From Sphingomonas sp. PP-CE-3G-477 (GTDB lineage: Bacteria > Pseudomonadota > Alphaproteobacteria > Sphingomonadales > Sphingomonadaceae), in NCBI RefSeq assembly GCF_003050745.1, contig NZ_QAOF01000005.1, positions 124,001 through 188,000 of the forward strand: a DNA stretch of 64,000 bases, written 5' to 3'. Under the pieces are notes generated by a model that saw only the letters and a list, made by a program, of their open reading frames with translations, had not been told where the DNA came from and did not search any database. Positions 7,978 to 15,671 of this stretch are shown here, piece by piece (the stretch's first letter is position 1; each line of letters starts with the position of its first letter). Both the position numbers and the translations under genes were made by a program.

Positions 7978-8448
7978 ATGTCGTACGTCGATCCGGCAAC
8001 TGAAAAGCACGAAGAAAGCCGTGACACGGAGGGGCTAGCTAAGCGTCTGAGGCTCGCCCGCGAGCATGCTGGACTTACTCAGCAGCAGTTTGCCGACCGA
8101 ATCGGCTATTCCCGGCGCCAAGTCCTGTCCTGGGAAAACGCAACAAACGTGCCTCCTGTTTGGGCGTTAGCTGCGGTGCGAAAGGCGTTCGATATTGATC
8201 CCGAGTGGGTTCTCTCTGGTCCGGGACTGATCCCTCTTAGGCAAGTGTCCTTGAGCCCTCCTGACCGACGCCACCGCCTTTGGGGTGAGGTGAGGAGATT
8301 GGCCAAGCGCGCTAGGCTAACCCTCCCAGAAGAGGTCATACGCAATTTCGCCGATCTGATCGCGCGAGAACCGGAAAACGCGGAAGAGGCAGCGAAGGAA
8401 CGCGTTCGTGATGCCTTTCATGCATTGTCCACAGGAGGCCGCTTTTGA
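7978..8448 (+). CDS. XRE-family helix-turn-helix regulator
   Basis: A 156-residue protein with a Cro/CI-type helix-turn-helix at about residues 20-76 (LAREHAGLTQQQFADRIGYS, then RRQVLSWENATNVPP). The C-terminal half is charged, helical and has no known domain. It lacks a LexA-type protease domain, so it is not a cleavable repressor. AGAAGGTG ends four bases before its ATG. The stop codon overlaps the TTG start of the small membrane protein downstream, so the two are one operon. It faces the Ner-like gene; the two regulators probably share operator DNA and may set the mobile element's on or off state (inference). Confidence 0.8.
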   Translation: MSYVDPATEKHEESRDTEGLAKRLRLAREHAGLTQQQFADRIGYSRRQVLSWENATNVPPVWALAAVRKAFDIDPEWVLSGPGLIPLRQVSLSPPDRRHRLWGEVRRLAKRARLTLPEEVIRNFADLIAREPENAEEAAKERVRDAFHALSTGGRF

Positions 8449-8720
8449 GGCGAACTGACTTCCCCACCAAACTTTCCGATCAATTTGAGCAGGAACTCCG
8501 CGATCGCGTTGCTCAAGCTAGAGCGAGCAGTTTCCGAAGACCGAATTGGCCTTTAATAGTTGTGATGCTCATATTCTCAGATGCTCTTTTTATAGCATCT
8601 GGAGCAATGGGAATTTTGATGCGGGAAACCATCCGAAACTATCTGTTTCTAGCTGCGATCGTACCCGGTCTGATATTAATTGTATTACTTCACTGTGGCT
8701 CACTGAAAATCCGCTCTTGA
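8445..8720 (+). CDS. small two-span membrane protein, TTG start
   Basis: A 91-residue protein. A charged N-terminal 32 residues are followed by two membrane spans (about 35-58, WPLIVVMLIFSDALFIASGA, and 66-86, YLFLAAIVPGLILIVLL) joined by a short loop. The start is a TTG at 8445 with AGGAGG exactly six bases before it (8433-8438), overlapping the stop of the XRE gene; no ATG fits. No family is recognised. A membrane peptide coupled to an XRE regulator recalls toxin/repressor or superinfection-exclusion pairs, but nothing in the sequence shows toxicity. Confidence 0.6.
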   Translation: MRRTDFPTKLSDQFEQELRDRVAQARASSFRRPNWPLIVVMLIFSDALFIASGAMGILMRETIRNYLFLAAIVPGLILIVLLHCGSLKIRS

Positions 8721-8788
8721 AGTGCCGGTAACCTATCATTCGACAAATGATATTGAATTTTTTCATTCTACATGAAAGTTGGGGTGAT

Positions 8789-9397
8789 ATGATAACGGCA
8801 ATATTTGTAAGGCATGGTCAAAGCACGGGTAATGCAGGATTCCCATGTCACGATCTCGCAGAAATTGAGCTTACGGAATTGGGCCACCAGCAAGCACGTG
8901 AGCTCGCCGCTTCGTGGACAGACACTCCGTCTTTAATTGTGACCTCGCCATATCGAAGAACGCAACAAACAGCAGCCAGGACTGTTGCAAGATTTGCGGA
9001 CGTGCCGGTAGAGGTCTGGCCAATCGAAGAGTTCACATATCTGGAGCCGTCTCGCTGGAATGGCACTCGTAGCGATGAGCGCATGCCACATCTCGAACAG
9101 TACTGGAGTGAGCTTGACCCCTCATACTGTGATGGTCCGGGAGCAGAAAGCTTTGCCACATTGCTTCGTCGAGCCGAGGCGACACTCAATCGCCTTGCGA
9201 AACTGCCGGCGCGGTCGATTGTCCTTCTCTTCAGTCATGGCCAATTCATTCAGGCGGTTCGTGCGGTCGTTGCCGCGCCCGACACAGATGACCGAGGCAA
9301 GATGAGAGGTTTTTGGCGGAAGTGTGAAGCACCCGCCATCAGCAATGCTCAGTGCGTAAAACTCCATCATAGCTTCGGTCGCTGGGCAATCGAATAG
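8789..9397 (+). CDS. histidine phosphatase (phosphoglycerate-mutase-like)
   Basis: Soluble protein of about 202 residues in the histidine phosphatase superfamily. The catalytic RHGQS motif is at residues 8-12 (His9 is the phosphate acceptor), the conserved SPYRRTQQTA follows near residue 55, and the second catalytic His lies in SHGQF. The overall length fits small-molecule phosphatases of branch 1 (GpmB/CobC/SixA types). The substrate cannot be told. The frame opens at 8747, but the ATG at 8789 directly precedes the core strand ITAIFVRHG and is preferred. It follows the small membrane protein by 68 bases on the same strand and may be cargo of the island. Confidence 0.8.
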   Translation: MITAIFVRHGQSTGNAGFPCHDLAEIELTELGHQQARELAASWTDTPSLIVTSPYRRTQQTAARTVARFADVPVEVWPIEEFTYLEPSRWNGTRSDERMPHLEQYWSELDPSYCDGPGAESFATLLRRAEATLNRLAKLPARSIVLLFSHGQFIQAVRAVVAAPDTDDRGKMRGFWRKCEAPAISNAQCVKLHHSFGRWAIE

Positions 9398-9483
9398 ATC
9401 TAATAGTAGATAAAAAGAGCGTCTTAGCTGTCGGCGAGCACGACAAGCGGTAACGCACAGACTACGACGCGCTGAATATGTCT

Positions 9484-9936
9484 CTACCCTTCGTCGAGAA
9501 CGCTCTTCGCCTCCTCGATCCCGAAACTCCACAGCGGACCATCATAGCCGTGTTTGCGAGCTTGATCGGCTTTCCGTTTTTCTCGCGACGTGAAATCATC
9601 AATCGCCGATTGAGGGAATTGCAGCTTTGCCATTGGCGCTGTCCTCGTTCCGGTGACGGTCAAAAATCCATTCGCGGTCAGTTGTCGAATAGCGGCGCTT
9701 ACTGCGCCTTTGGAATAGCAGGTAAGCGTGGTGAGATCATCTCGATCGAACGGTACAGGACGGAAAAATGCCCCTTTTCGTTCCGCAAGTACGCCGAACA
9801 CGGAGCGGCCAGTTGGGGTGATTGGCGAAGTTTGCGAGAAAACTGCCTCACGCCCAAAGGCGGTCAAAACCGCCACTAGCAGGTCAACGGCTTCCTTCCG
9901 CCGCTCGGTTGCCCGTGAATCTCGTCTAGAACGCAT
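9484..9936 (-). CDS. winged-helix-like DNA-binding protein, function unknown
   Basis: A 150-residue basic protein. Residues about 70-112 (LTTLTCYSKGAVSAAIRQLT followed by a short wing with TVTGTRTAP) read as a winged helix of the MarR/GntR type, placed after a longer N-terminal region rich in Arg and Ser. The C-terminus is charged and probably helical. The ATG at 9936 has GGAGG six bases ahead and a TATATT-like -10 box 20 bases further up. The longer frame to 10005 adds residues without support. It converges with the phosphatase gene. A perfect 7-base-pair dyad lies just upstream and may be its operator. Confidence 0.6.
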   Translation of the reverse strand: MRSRRDSRATERRKEAVDLLVAVLTAFGREAVFSQTSPITPTGRSVFGVLAERKGAFFRPVPFDRDDLTTLTCYSKGAVSAAIRQLTANGFLTVTGTRTAPMAKLQFPQSAIDDFTSREKRKADQARKHGYDGPLWSFGIEEAKSVLDEG

Positions 9937-9964
9937 CGTCGCCTCCGTCCAATATAGAGGCGAT

Positions 9965-9982
9965 GCCCGGCCAAAGCCGGGC
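9965..9982. promoter_or_regulatory. GC-rich dyad upstream of the winged-helix gene
   Basis: GCCCGGC-CAAA-GCCGGGC is a perfect 7-base inverted repeat 29 bases before the start codon and close to the presumed promoter. It could be an autoregulatory operator or a hairpin in the transcript. Confidence 0.4.
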
Positions 9983-10005
9983 GTTCGTAACCCTGCACGT
10001 CGCAC

Positions 10006-10311
10006 AAGGCGCCGCCGCTTTTAGGCAGAACCCTGGACATATGCGTCGGCCACCCGGCCGAGAAACTCGACCAGATCGACGTAGCAGTGGGGTTACGACG
10101 CCCCGCGAGCGGGATTGACCGCATCGCCTGGGCTGATTCGCAGAATGGCGCACCCAGGGCAATGACTGAGTGCTCCATCGAGAAGAACATTTAGGCTTGT
10201 TAAAAAATACGGATCGGGTGCTTAAAGTTATGTGGACGGCTATGTCGTGACGGTCGTCACGCAGCAGCGCTAGATCTAGCTCAAATCAAGATTACTATGT
10301 GCACGGGATAA
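10006..10311. other. non-coding right end of the island with two perfect palindromes
   Basis: No supported gene. A minus-strand segment near 10022-10090 reads HCYVDLVEFLGRVADAYVQG before a stop and could be the end of a lost gene. Two palindromes lie close to the junction: GTGACG-GT-CGTCAC at 10247-10260 and GCTAGATCTAGC at 10269-10280. The junction with the broken glycosyltransferase is at 10311/10312. These palindromes are candidates for recombinase or host-factor binding. Confidence 0.45.
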
Positions 10312-10950
10312 TACGAGCTTGGCCTGCGCCTTGCCGAACTCGGTGCGCGGGGGATCTTTGCGCGGGTCGCGGCGAACGATGCGGGCACCGTCGTCGCGGT
10401 CCGCGCCTATTTCCCCGGTACGATGAAGGAGTCCATTCGCCAGAAGACCCGGTGGATGACGGGTATCGCTCTCGCCGGCTGGGATCGCACCGGCTGGGGG
10501 CGGCCGCGCGCGTTTGCCGATCACTGGATGCGGATGCGCGACCGGCGCGCACCGCTGGCGGTCGTGATCCTCGCGGTCGCCTATATCGCCATTCCGGCGT
10601 GGGGCGGGTCGCTGCTGCTCCACTGGGTCTTCGGCGAAACATCCCCCAATTCGAACCCTGTCTATCCGGCGGCATCATGGTCGGTCGCGTTCTGGCTGCT
10701 GGTGGCCAACGCGGCGCTGCTCGCGTGGCGACTCGCGATCCGCATGCTTTTCACCGGCCGCAGTTACGGGTTGCGCGAAGCGATGTGGTCGCTTCCACGG
10801 TTTCTGGTCGGCAACCTCGTCTCGCTAGTCGCCGCGCCGCGCGCCGTGATCCTCTACATCGGCATGCTGCGCGGTGCCGCGCCGGTGTGGGACAAGACAC
10901 GCCACGACTTTCCGGACATGCCGTGCGCTCAGTCGGCGGTTTCCCCATGA
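10312..10950 (+). pseudogene. family 2 glycosyltransferase (NrfB-like), 5'-truncated
   Basis: The 3' part, about 212 codons, of a membrane glycosyltransferase. The frame begins abruptly with YELGLRLAELGARGIFARV, the segment that in intact homologues follows the TED motif. It is preceded at once by a TAA and has no start or binding site. The retained part has the RQKTRWMTG (Q/R-x-x-R-W) substrate-binding motif and three membrane spans (about codons 85-110, 122-145 and 165-190). Without the GT-A catalytic half the product cannot be active. The break coincides with the island boundary, so the missing 5' part probably lies at the other end of the island. The gene continues in an operon-like order into the next. 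Confidence 0.8.
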
Positions 10951-10975
10951 GTGCCTTCGAGGCCGTCCGAAACGG

Positions 10976-11971
10976 ATGACCGGTGGGCGCCCGCTGCGGT
11001 TCCTCGGATTGGCGCTAGGCGGTTGGGTGCTGATCCGTGTCGCGTTGCTGCTGCCCGAGATCGGTTCGATCCCGCCATCGGACGTGGTTCCCCGCTTGAT
11101 AAAGGTTCTCGTGCCCGACGTCGCGGCCGCGGTTTTTCGCAGCGTCCCGGTACCGGTCCGCTCGACGCGGGCGGTCGAGATCGCAGGGTCGCCAACGCCG
11201 ATCGCCGTGGGAAGGGTATCGTTTCCCCGAGCCGTCGAACCGCCTCTGCAAGACGCCAATGTGGTTCGGCTCTTACCACCCGACGCCGAGCATCGACCCG
11301 CTCCGATCCCGTCGCCTAGCGCGCCGCCTGCCGCCGCCCGCGGCTCGCCCCGACTGAATGGCAGCACTTGGTTGCTCGTCCGCGGCGGCCCTGCCGGCAC
11401 AGTCTCAGGCGGGCAGCTCGGCGCCTCGCAGGGTGGCGTCCGACTGACCTATGCGCTTGGCACCCGACGTCGGTTCGCGCTGGCAGCACGCCTTGCCGCG
11501 CCCCTCAAGGGTGTCGGGCGCGAGGCGGCGCTCGGCATCGAATGGCAACCGACCCGCCTACCGGTCCGGTTGGTGGCTGAGCAGCGCTTCGTCCTCGACG
11601 GCGGACGCGGCGGCCCCACGATCGGGGTGATCGCCGGCTATGGCCCGTCCGACATAGCCCCGGGCATCCGCCTCGAAGCGTACGGCCAGGCCGGTGCGAT
11701 CGCGCGCGACGGCGTCGAAGCGTTCGTCGATGCCTCGGCACGTCTCACGCATCCGCTCGGCAAGTTCGGCGGTGCACGCGCCGATATCGGTCTCGGTGCC
11801 TGGGGCAGTGCCCAGCGCGGCGCCAAGCGTTTCGATATCGGCCCGACGATCGTCGGCACCGTTCCGGTAGCCGGCAAGACAATCCGCCTCGCGCTCGACT
11901 GGCGCGAACGGATCGCCGGCACCGCGCGGCCAGACTCGGGCCCGGCGTTCTCGATCGGCAGCGATTTCTGA
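10976..11971 (+). CDS. hypothetical membrane-anchored protein with beta-rich C-terminal domain
   Basis: About 331 residues. One N-terminal membrane span (LGLALGGWVLIRVALLLP) is followed by a Pro- and Arg-rich linker (about 45-140) and then a C-terminal domain with alternating hydrophobic strands ending in Phe (FSIGSDF). The end resembles an outer-membrane beta-barrel or a sugar-binding beta domain. No family is named with confidence. It begins 25 bases after the glycosyltransferase fragment and probably worked with it in making a surface polysaccharide. Having lost its upstream partner and perhaps its promoter, it may now be silent. The start at 10976 is chosen because the hydrophobic span follows at once; 34 in-frame codons upstream lie over the glycosyltransferase end. 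Confidence 0.55.
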   Translation: MTGGRPLRFLGLALGGWVLIRVALLLPEIGSIPPSDVVPRLIKVLVPDVAAAVFRSVPVPVRSTRAVEIAGSPTPIAVGRVSFPRAVEPPLQDANVVRLLPPDAEHRPAPIPSPSAPPAAARGSPRLNGSTWLLVRGGPAGTVSGGQLGASQGGVRLTYALGTRRRFALAARLAAPLKGVGREAALGIEWQPTRLPVRLVAEQRFVLDGGRGGPTIGVIAGYGPSDIAPGIRLEAYGQAGAIARDGVEAFVDASARLTHPLGKFGGARADIGLGAWGSAQRGAKRFDIGPTIVGTVPVAGKTIRLALDWRERIAGTARPDSGPAFSIGSDF

Positions 11972-12054
11972 CACGCGCTGCACGACCAAGCCGATGCAGA
12001 TGCATGTTTGTCCAGCCTAGCCCCGCGCGCGCAATCCGGTGTAACGCTGAGGGC

Positions 12055-12969
12055 GTGGATCTGTATCTCCCCGTCGCCAACCTGTCGGTCAACGCGCTCG
12101 TCATCATCCTGCTTGGCGGAGGTGTCGGGCTGTTGTCGGGGATGTTCGGGGTCGGTGGCGGCTTCCTGACGACGCCGCTGTTGATCGTCTACGGCATTCC
12201 GCCGACCGTCGCCGCCGCCTCGTCCGCGAGCCAGGTGACCGGCGCGAGCGTGTCGGGCGTGTTCGCGCATTTCCGCCGCAAGGGTGTCGATACGAAAATG
12301 GGCGGCGTGCTTGTCGCGGGCGGTGTCGTCGGGTCGTTCTTCGGCGCGTGGCTGTTCCGGCTGCTCCAGCAGAGCGGGCAGATCGATACGGTGATCGCGA
12401 TCGTCTACGTCGTCATGCTCGGTTCGATCGGCAGCATGATGGCGAGCGAATCAGTTGGCACGATCCGCCGCGCGCGCACCGGCCGGCCGCCCAAAGCCCG
12501 CAAGCGCCGCCACCACCCGCTCGTCGCCGCGTTACCGCTCCGGACGCGCTTCTACGCCTCGGGCCTGTATATCTCGCCGCTCGCGCCGCTGTTGCTCGGC
12601 TTCTTCACCGGCATATTGACGATCCTGCTCGGCATCGGCGGCGGCTTCATCCTCGTGCCGGCGATGATTTACCTGCTCGGCATGGCGACGTCGGTGGTGG
12701 TCGGCACGTCGTTGTTCCAGACGCTGTTCGTCACAGCGGTCGCGACGATGGTCCATGCCACCACGACCAAGGCGGTGGACATCGTCCTTGCGGGGCTGCT
12801 GCTGCTCGGTTCGGTCGTCGGCGCACAGGTCGGTGCGCGGTTCGCGACCAAGTTCCGCCCGGAATATCTGCGGCTCGCGCTTGCCGTCATGGTGCTGCTG
12901 ATCGGCGTGCGGATCCTGCTCGGTCTCGTCTGGCGCCCCGAGGAGATCTTCTCGGTCACGTTGTCGTGA
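12055..12969 (+). CDS. TauE/SafE-family sulfite or sulfonate exporter
   Basis: Integral membrane protein of about 304 residues with around eight spans in two similar halves. Each half carries a Gly-rich signature: GLLSGMFGVGGGFLTTPLL near residue 22, and TILLGIGGGFILVPAMIYLL near residue 195. These are diagnostic for the TauE/SafE (DUF81) family, which moves sulfite, sulfoacetate or related organosulfur anions. A basic cytoplasmic loop (GRPPKARKRRHH) separates the halves. A GTG at 12055 (VDLYLPVANLSVNA) is preferred over the ATG at 12004 because the preceding 17 residues look non-native. It is followed after 10 bases by a TIGR02186 protein, a pairing common in alphaproteobacteria. Confidence 0.85.
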   Translation: MDLYLPVANLSVNALVIILLGGGVGLLSGMFGVGGGFLTTPLLIVYGIPPTVAAASSASQVTGASVSGVFAHFRRKGVDTKMGGVLVAGGVVGSFFGAWLFRLLQQSGQIDTVIAIVYVVMLGSIGSMMASESVGTIRRARTGRPPKARKRRHHPLVAALPLRTRFYASGLYISPLAPLLLGFFTGILTILLGIGGGFILVPAMIYLLGMATSVVVGTSLFQTLFVTAVATMVHATTTKAVDIVLAGLLLLGSVVGAQVGARFATKFRPEYLRLALAVMVLLIGVRILLGLVWRPEEIFSVTLS

Positions 12970-12979
12970 GGGCAGGGGC

Positions 12980-13738
12980 ATGAAGCCTTGGCCATTCCTG
13001 CTGCTCGCGCCGCTGCTGATGGCGCAGGCCAAGCCCGTGCTCGTGCCCGACGTCTCGCAACGCAATATCGAGATCGCGTACAGCTTCACCGGTGCCGAAC
13101 TGCTCCTGTTCGGCGCGATCCTCTACCCCGGCGGTCGCCTGCCGAGCGACGAGCATCCGACCGAGATCGTCGTGGTGGTGAAGGGGCCGACGCAATCGAT
13201 CCTGATGCGCGAGAAGGAGAAGGTCGCGGGGATCTGGGTCAACGCCTCGCGCCTGCGGTATCGGTCCGCGCCCAGTTTCTACGCGATCGCCTCGTCCAAG
13301 CCGATCGACCGTCTGGTCGACGATCGCACGCGGGCGATCTACGAGCTCGGGCTCGACAGCCTGCAACTGTCCCCGGCTTCCAGTGCGCCGGTCGATACGC
13401 AGGATCGTTTCCAGAACGGGCTGGTCGATCTGAAGCGTCGTGCCGGCCTGTATTACGAGGCTCCCGGCGCGGTCGAGATCACCGACGGCGTCCTCTACCG
13501 CGCGCGCGTCTCGATCCCTGCCCGCGTGCCCATCGGCCGCTTCACCGCGGAGACGTTCCTCATCCGCGATGGTCGCGTGCTGGCGGCGGCGGTGCGCGAT
13601 ATCGACATCCGCAAATCGGGCTTCGAGCGGTTCGTCGCGCGCGCCGCGGATCGTTCGTCGGTGATGTACGGGCTGGTCGCGGTCGCGCTGTCCGTATTCC
13701 TGGGCTGGGCCGCGGGTTGGATCGCGCGCAGACTGTAG
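12980..13738 (+). CDS. TIGR02186-family membrane-anchored protein
   Basis: A 252-residue protein with an N-terminal signal peptide (MKPWPFLLLAPLLMAQA), a periplasmic beta-rich body (about 20-220) and one C-terminal membrane span (VMYGLVAVALSVFLGWAAGW). The body has the family's FTGAELLLFGA and VVVKGP segments. TIGR02186 proteins occur almost only next to TauE-type exporters in alphaproteobacteria, as here, and are assumed to assist that transport. The biochemical role is unknown. It is 10 bases from the exporter stop, in the same transcript. Confidence 0.8.
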   Translation: MKPWPFLLLAPLLMAQAKPVLVPDVSQRNIEIAYSFTGAELLLFGAILYPGGRLPSDEHPTEIVVVVKGPTQSILMREKEKVAGIWVNASRLRYRSAPSFYAIASSKPIDRLVDDRTRAIYELGLDSLQLSPASSAPVDTQDRFQNGLVDLKRRAGLYYEAPGAVEITDGVLYRARVSIPARVPIGRFTAETFLIRDGRVLAAAVRDIDIRKSGFERFVARAADRSSVMYGLVAVALSVFLGWAAGWIARRL

Positions 13739-13853
13739 CGATCGTCGGACGCAGAATTGGCTACAGTCGAAGTATCGTCTCGGGATCGTCCGGCTCGGAT
13801 CGTCGACAGGGTCGTCACCGGATATTTACGCCTTGGGTGCAACAGTCGCTGTA

Positions 13854-15587
13854 ATGACTGGAGATCTTGCCGGAATGAGCGACTCGTCGGGCCATGATGC
13901 GTTCCTGCGGGCAGTACCGTTAACCGGCGGACCGATGGTCGCGCCGGGGATATCGCCCGCCGCATCGGCTGCCCCTGCTGCATCTTGCTGCCCCGCCACA
14001 CCGATCGGCGTCGTCTTCGCGATCGCCGGCTCCAGCAGTCGCGTACTGCTCGATCGCGCCGCGCTCGGTGCGGCGTCGGTCGATACCGATCCCGTGGTCG
14101 CGGCGGCGGGGCAGGTCGGCAGTCAGGTGAAGATGCGCGTCGGTACGACGTGGCTGGTCGCCAACATTCGTTCGCTGAAGCTCGAGGACACCGCCGGCAC
14201 CTGCATCTCCGCCGAGATCGATTTCCTCGGCGAGGGCGACGAAGAGCAACTGACCGGCAGGCTCTACAAGTTCCGCCGCGGGGTGACGCGGTATCCGATG
14301 CCGGGTTGCGAGGTGGTCCCGATCACCACCGCCGACCTGCAGCAGGTCTATGCGGCACAGGACCGCGCCAATATCGAGGTCGGCATGGTCTATCCGACCA
14401 CCGATATCCGCGCTGCGCTGTATGTCGACGCGATGCTCGGCAAGCATTTCGCGCTCGTAGGATCGACCGGCACGGGCAAGTCGACCAGTGCCGCGCTGAT
14501 CCTCCACCGGATCTGCGAGCTCGCGCCGCAGGGGCATATCGTGATGATCGATCCGCACGGCGAATATGCCGCTGCGTTCAGGTCGAACGGCGCGATCTAC
14601 GACGTCTCGAATTTGCAGATGCCGTACTGGCTGATGAATTTCGAGGAGCATTGCGAGGTTTTCCTCACCAGCAGCGGCTCCGCACGGCAGTTCGACGCGG
14701 ATATCCTCGCCAAATGTCTGCTCGCCGCCAAGGCCAAGAGCCGCCTGGGGCAGGAGATCGCCAAGCTCACCGTCGATGCGCCGATCCCATATCTGCTGAG
14801 CGACCTGACGACGATCATCAGCGCCGAGATGGGCAAGATGGACCGGGCCGGCGATACCGCGCCCTATCTGCGGCTCAAGGCGAAGATCGATGAGATCAAG
14901 GCGGACCCGCGCTACGGCTTCATGTTTTCGGGCATGCTCGTCGCCGACACGATGGCGAGCTTCCTCGCGCGCATCTTCCGCCTGCCCGGCGACGGCAAGC
15001 CGATCTCGATCATCGACGTCTCGGGCGTGCCCTCGGACATCACCTCGGTGGTGGTCGCGGTGCTCGCGCGGATGACGTTCGACTTCGCGATCTGGTCGCG
15101 CAACGAACCACAGCGCCCGATCCTGCTCGTCTGCGAGGAGGCGCATCGCTACATCCCGGCGGGGGCTGAGACGAGCAGTTCGGTTGGCCGGATCCTCGGC
15201 CGGATCGCCAAGGAAGGCCGCAAATACGGCGTGTCGCTCGGACTCATCACGCAGCGCCCGTCCGATCTTGCGGAAGGCGTGTTGTCGCAGTGCGGCACGA
15301 TCATCGCGATGCGCCTCAACAACGACCGCGACCAGGCGTTCGTCCGTGCCGCGATGCCGGAGGGCGCGCGGGGGTTTCTCGATTCGATCCCCGCGCTGCG
15401 CAACCGCGAATGCATCATCTGCGGCGAAGGCGTGACGATCCCGATCCGCGTTTCGTTCGACGGGCTCGAGGAGTCGAAGCGTCCGGCGTCCGGCGACCCG
15501 CTATTCTCCGAACTGTGGCGCGACGTCGGCGGCGAGGACCAGATCATCGGCCGCACGATCCAGCGCTGGCGGGCACAGGGGAAATAG
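13854..15587 (+). CDS. HerA-like P-loop ATPase (DUF87)
   Basis: A 577-residue hexameric-type translocase ATPase. An N-terminal HAS-barrel-like beta region (about 35-160) precedes the RecA-like motor. Walker A is GSTGTGKSTS, Walker B lies in LLVCEEAHRYIP, and a downstream GLITQRPSDL is the sensor motif. HerA pumps DNA in end resection with the nuclease NurA in archaea, and bacterial homologues work in repair or in defence systems. No NurA or Sir2 partner is adjacent here, so it is the stand-alone type common in alphaproteobacteria. The start is uncertain: ATG at 13854 or 13875 (MSDSSGHD), and the first 45 residues are low in complexity. Confidence 0.8.
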   Translation: MTGDLAGMSDSSGHDAFLRAVPLTGGPMVAPGISPAASAAPAASCCPATPIGVVFAIAGSSSRVLLDRAALGAASVDTDPVVAAAGQVGSQVKMRVGTTWLVANIRSLKLEDTAGTCISAEIDFLGEGDEEQLTGRLYKFRRGVTRYPMPGCEVVPITTADLQQVYAAQDRANIEVGMVYPTTDIRAALYVDAMLGKHFALVGSTGTGKSTSAALILHRICELAPQGHIVMIDPHGEYAAAFRSNGAIYDVSNLQMPYWLMNFEEHCEVFLTSSGSARQFDADILAKCLLAAKAKSRLGQEIAKLTVDAPIPYLLSDLTTIISAEMGKMDRAGDTAPYLRLKAKIDEIKADPRYGFMFSGMLVADTMASFLARIFRLPGDGKPISIIDVSGVPSDITSVVVAVLARMTFDFAIWSRNEPQRPILLVCEEAHRYIPAGAETSSSVGRILGRIAKEGRKYGVSLGLITQRPSDLAEGVLSQCGTIIAMRLNNDRDQAFVRAAMPEGARGFLDSIPALRNRECIICGEGVTIPIRVSFDGLEESKRPASGDPLFSELWRDVGGEDQIIGRTIQRWRAQGK

Positions 15588-15671
15588 AGCGCCCGGCGAT
15601 GCTCGCAACCTGCCGGGTTCGAGGCTAGAAAGCTGGGAGTTGGCGCTCGTATCGCCGTGTTCGGAGGGTTC

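Larger units (their letters stand above)
1..10311. mobile_element. genomic island, right part, ending inside a glycosyltransferase gene
   Basis: The stretch holds accessory genes (transporter, DUF202 protein, recombinase trio, several helix-turn-helix regulators, phosphatase) and by eye is more AT-rich than the sequence to its right. At 10309-10311 there is a TAA, and from 10312 the frame reads straight into the conserved middle of a family 2 glycosyltransferase that has lost its 5' part. That is a direct sign of insertion or rearrangement at this point. The left end of the island is outside the window, so its full size and any duplicated target sequence cannot be seen. The recombinase trio may be the engine of the whole island or a smaller element inside it; this part is inference. 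Confidence 0.6.

Noticed and set aside
9876..10190. Minus-strand frames of 78-104 codons near the island end
   Set aside because: They overlap the winged-helix gene's start region in other frames and read as low-quality sequence; at most a small remnant is present near 10022-10090.
13854..15587. HerA-based anti-phage system (HerA with Sir2, DUF4297 or NurA)
   Set aside because: No nuclease or effector gene is adjacent; the neighbours are a TIGR02186 gene and a secreted protein.
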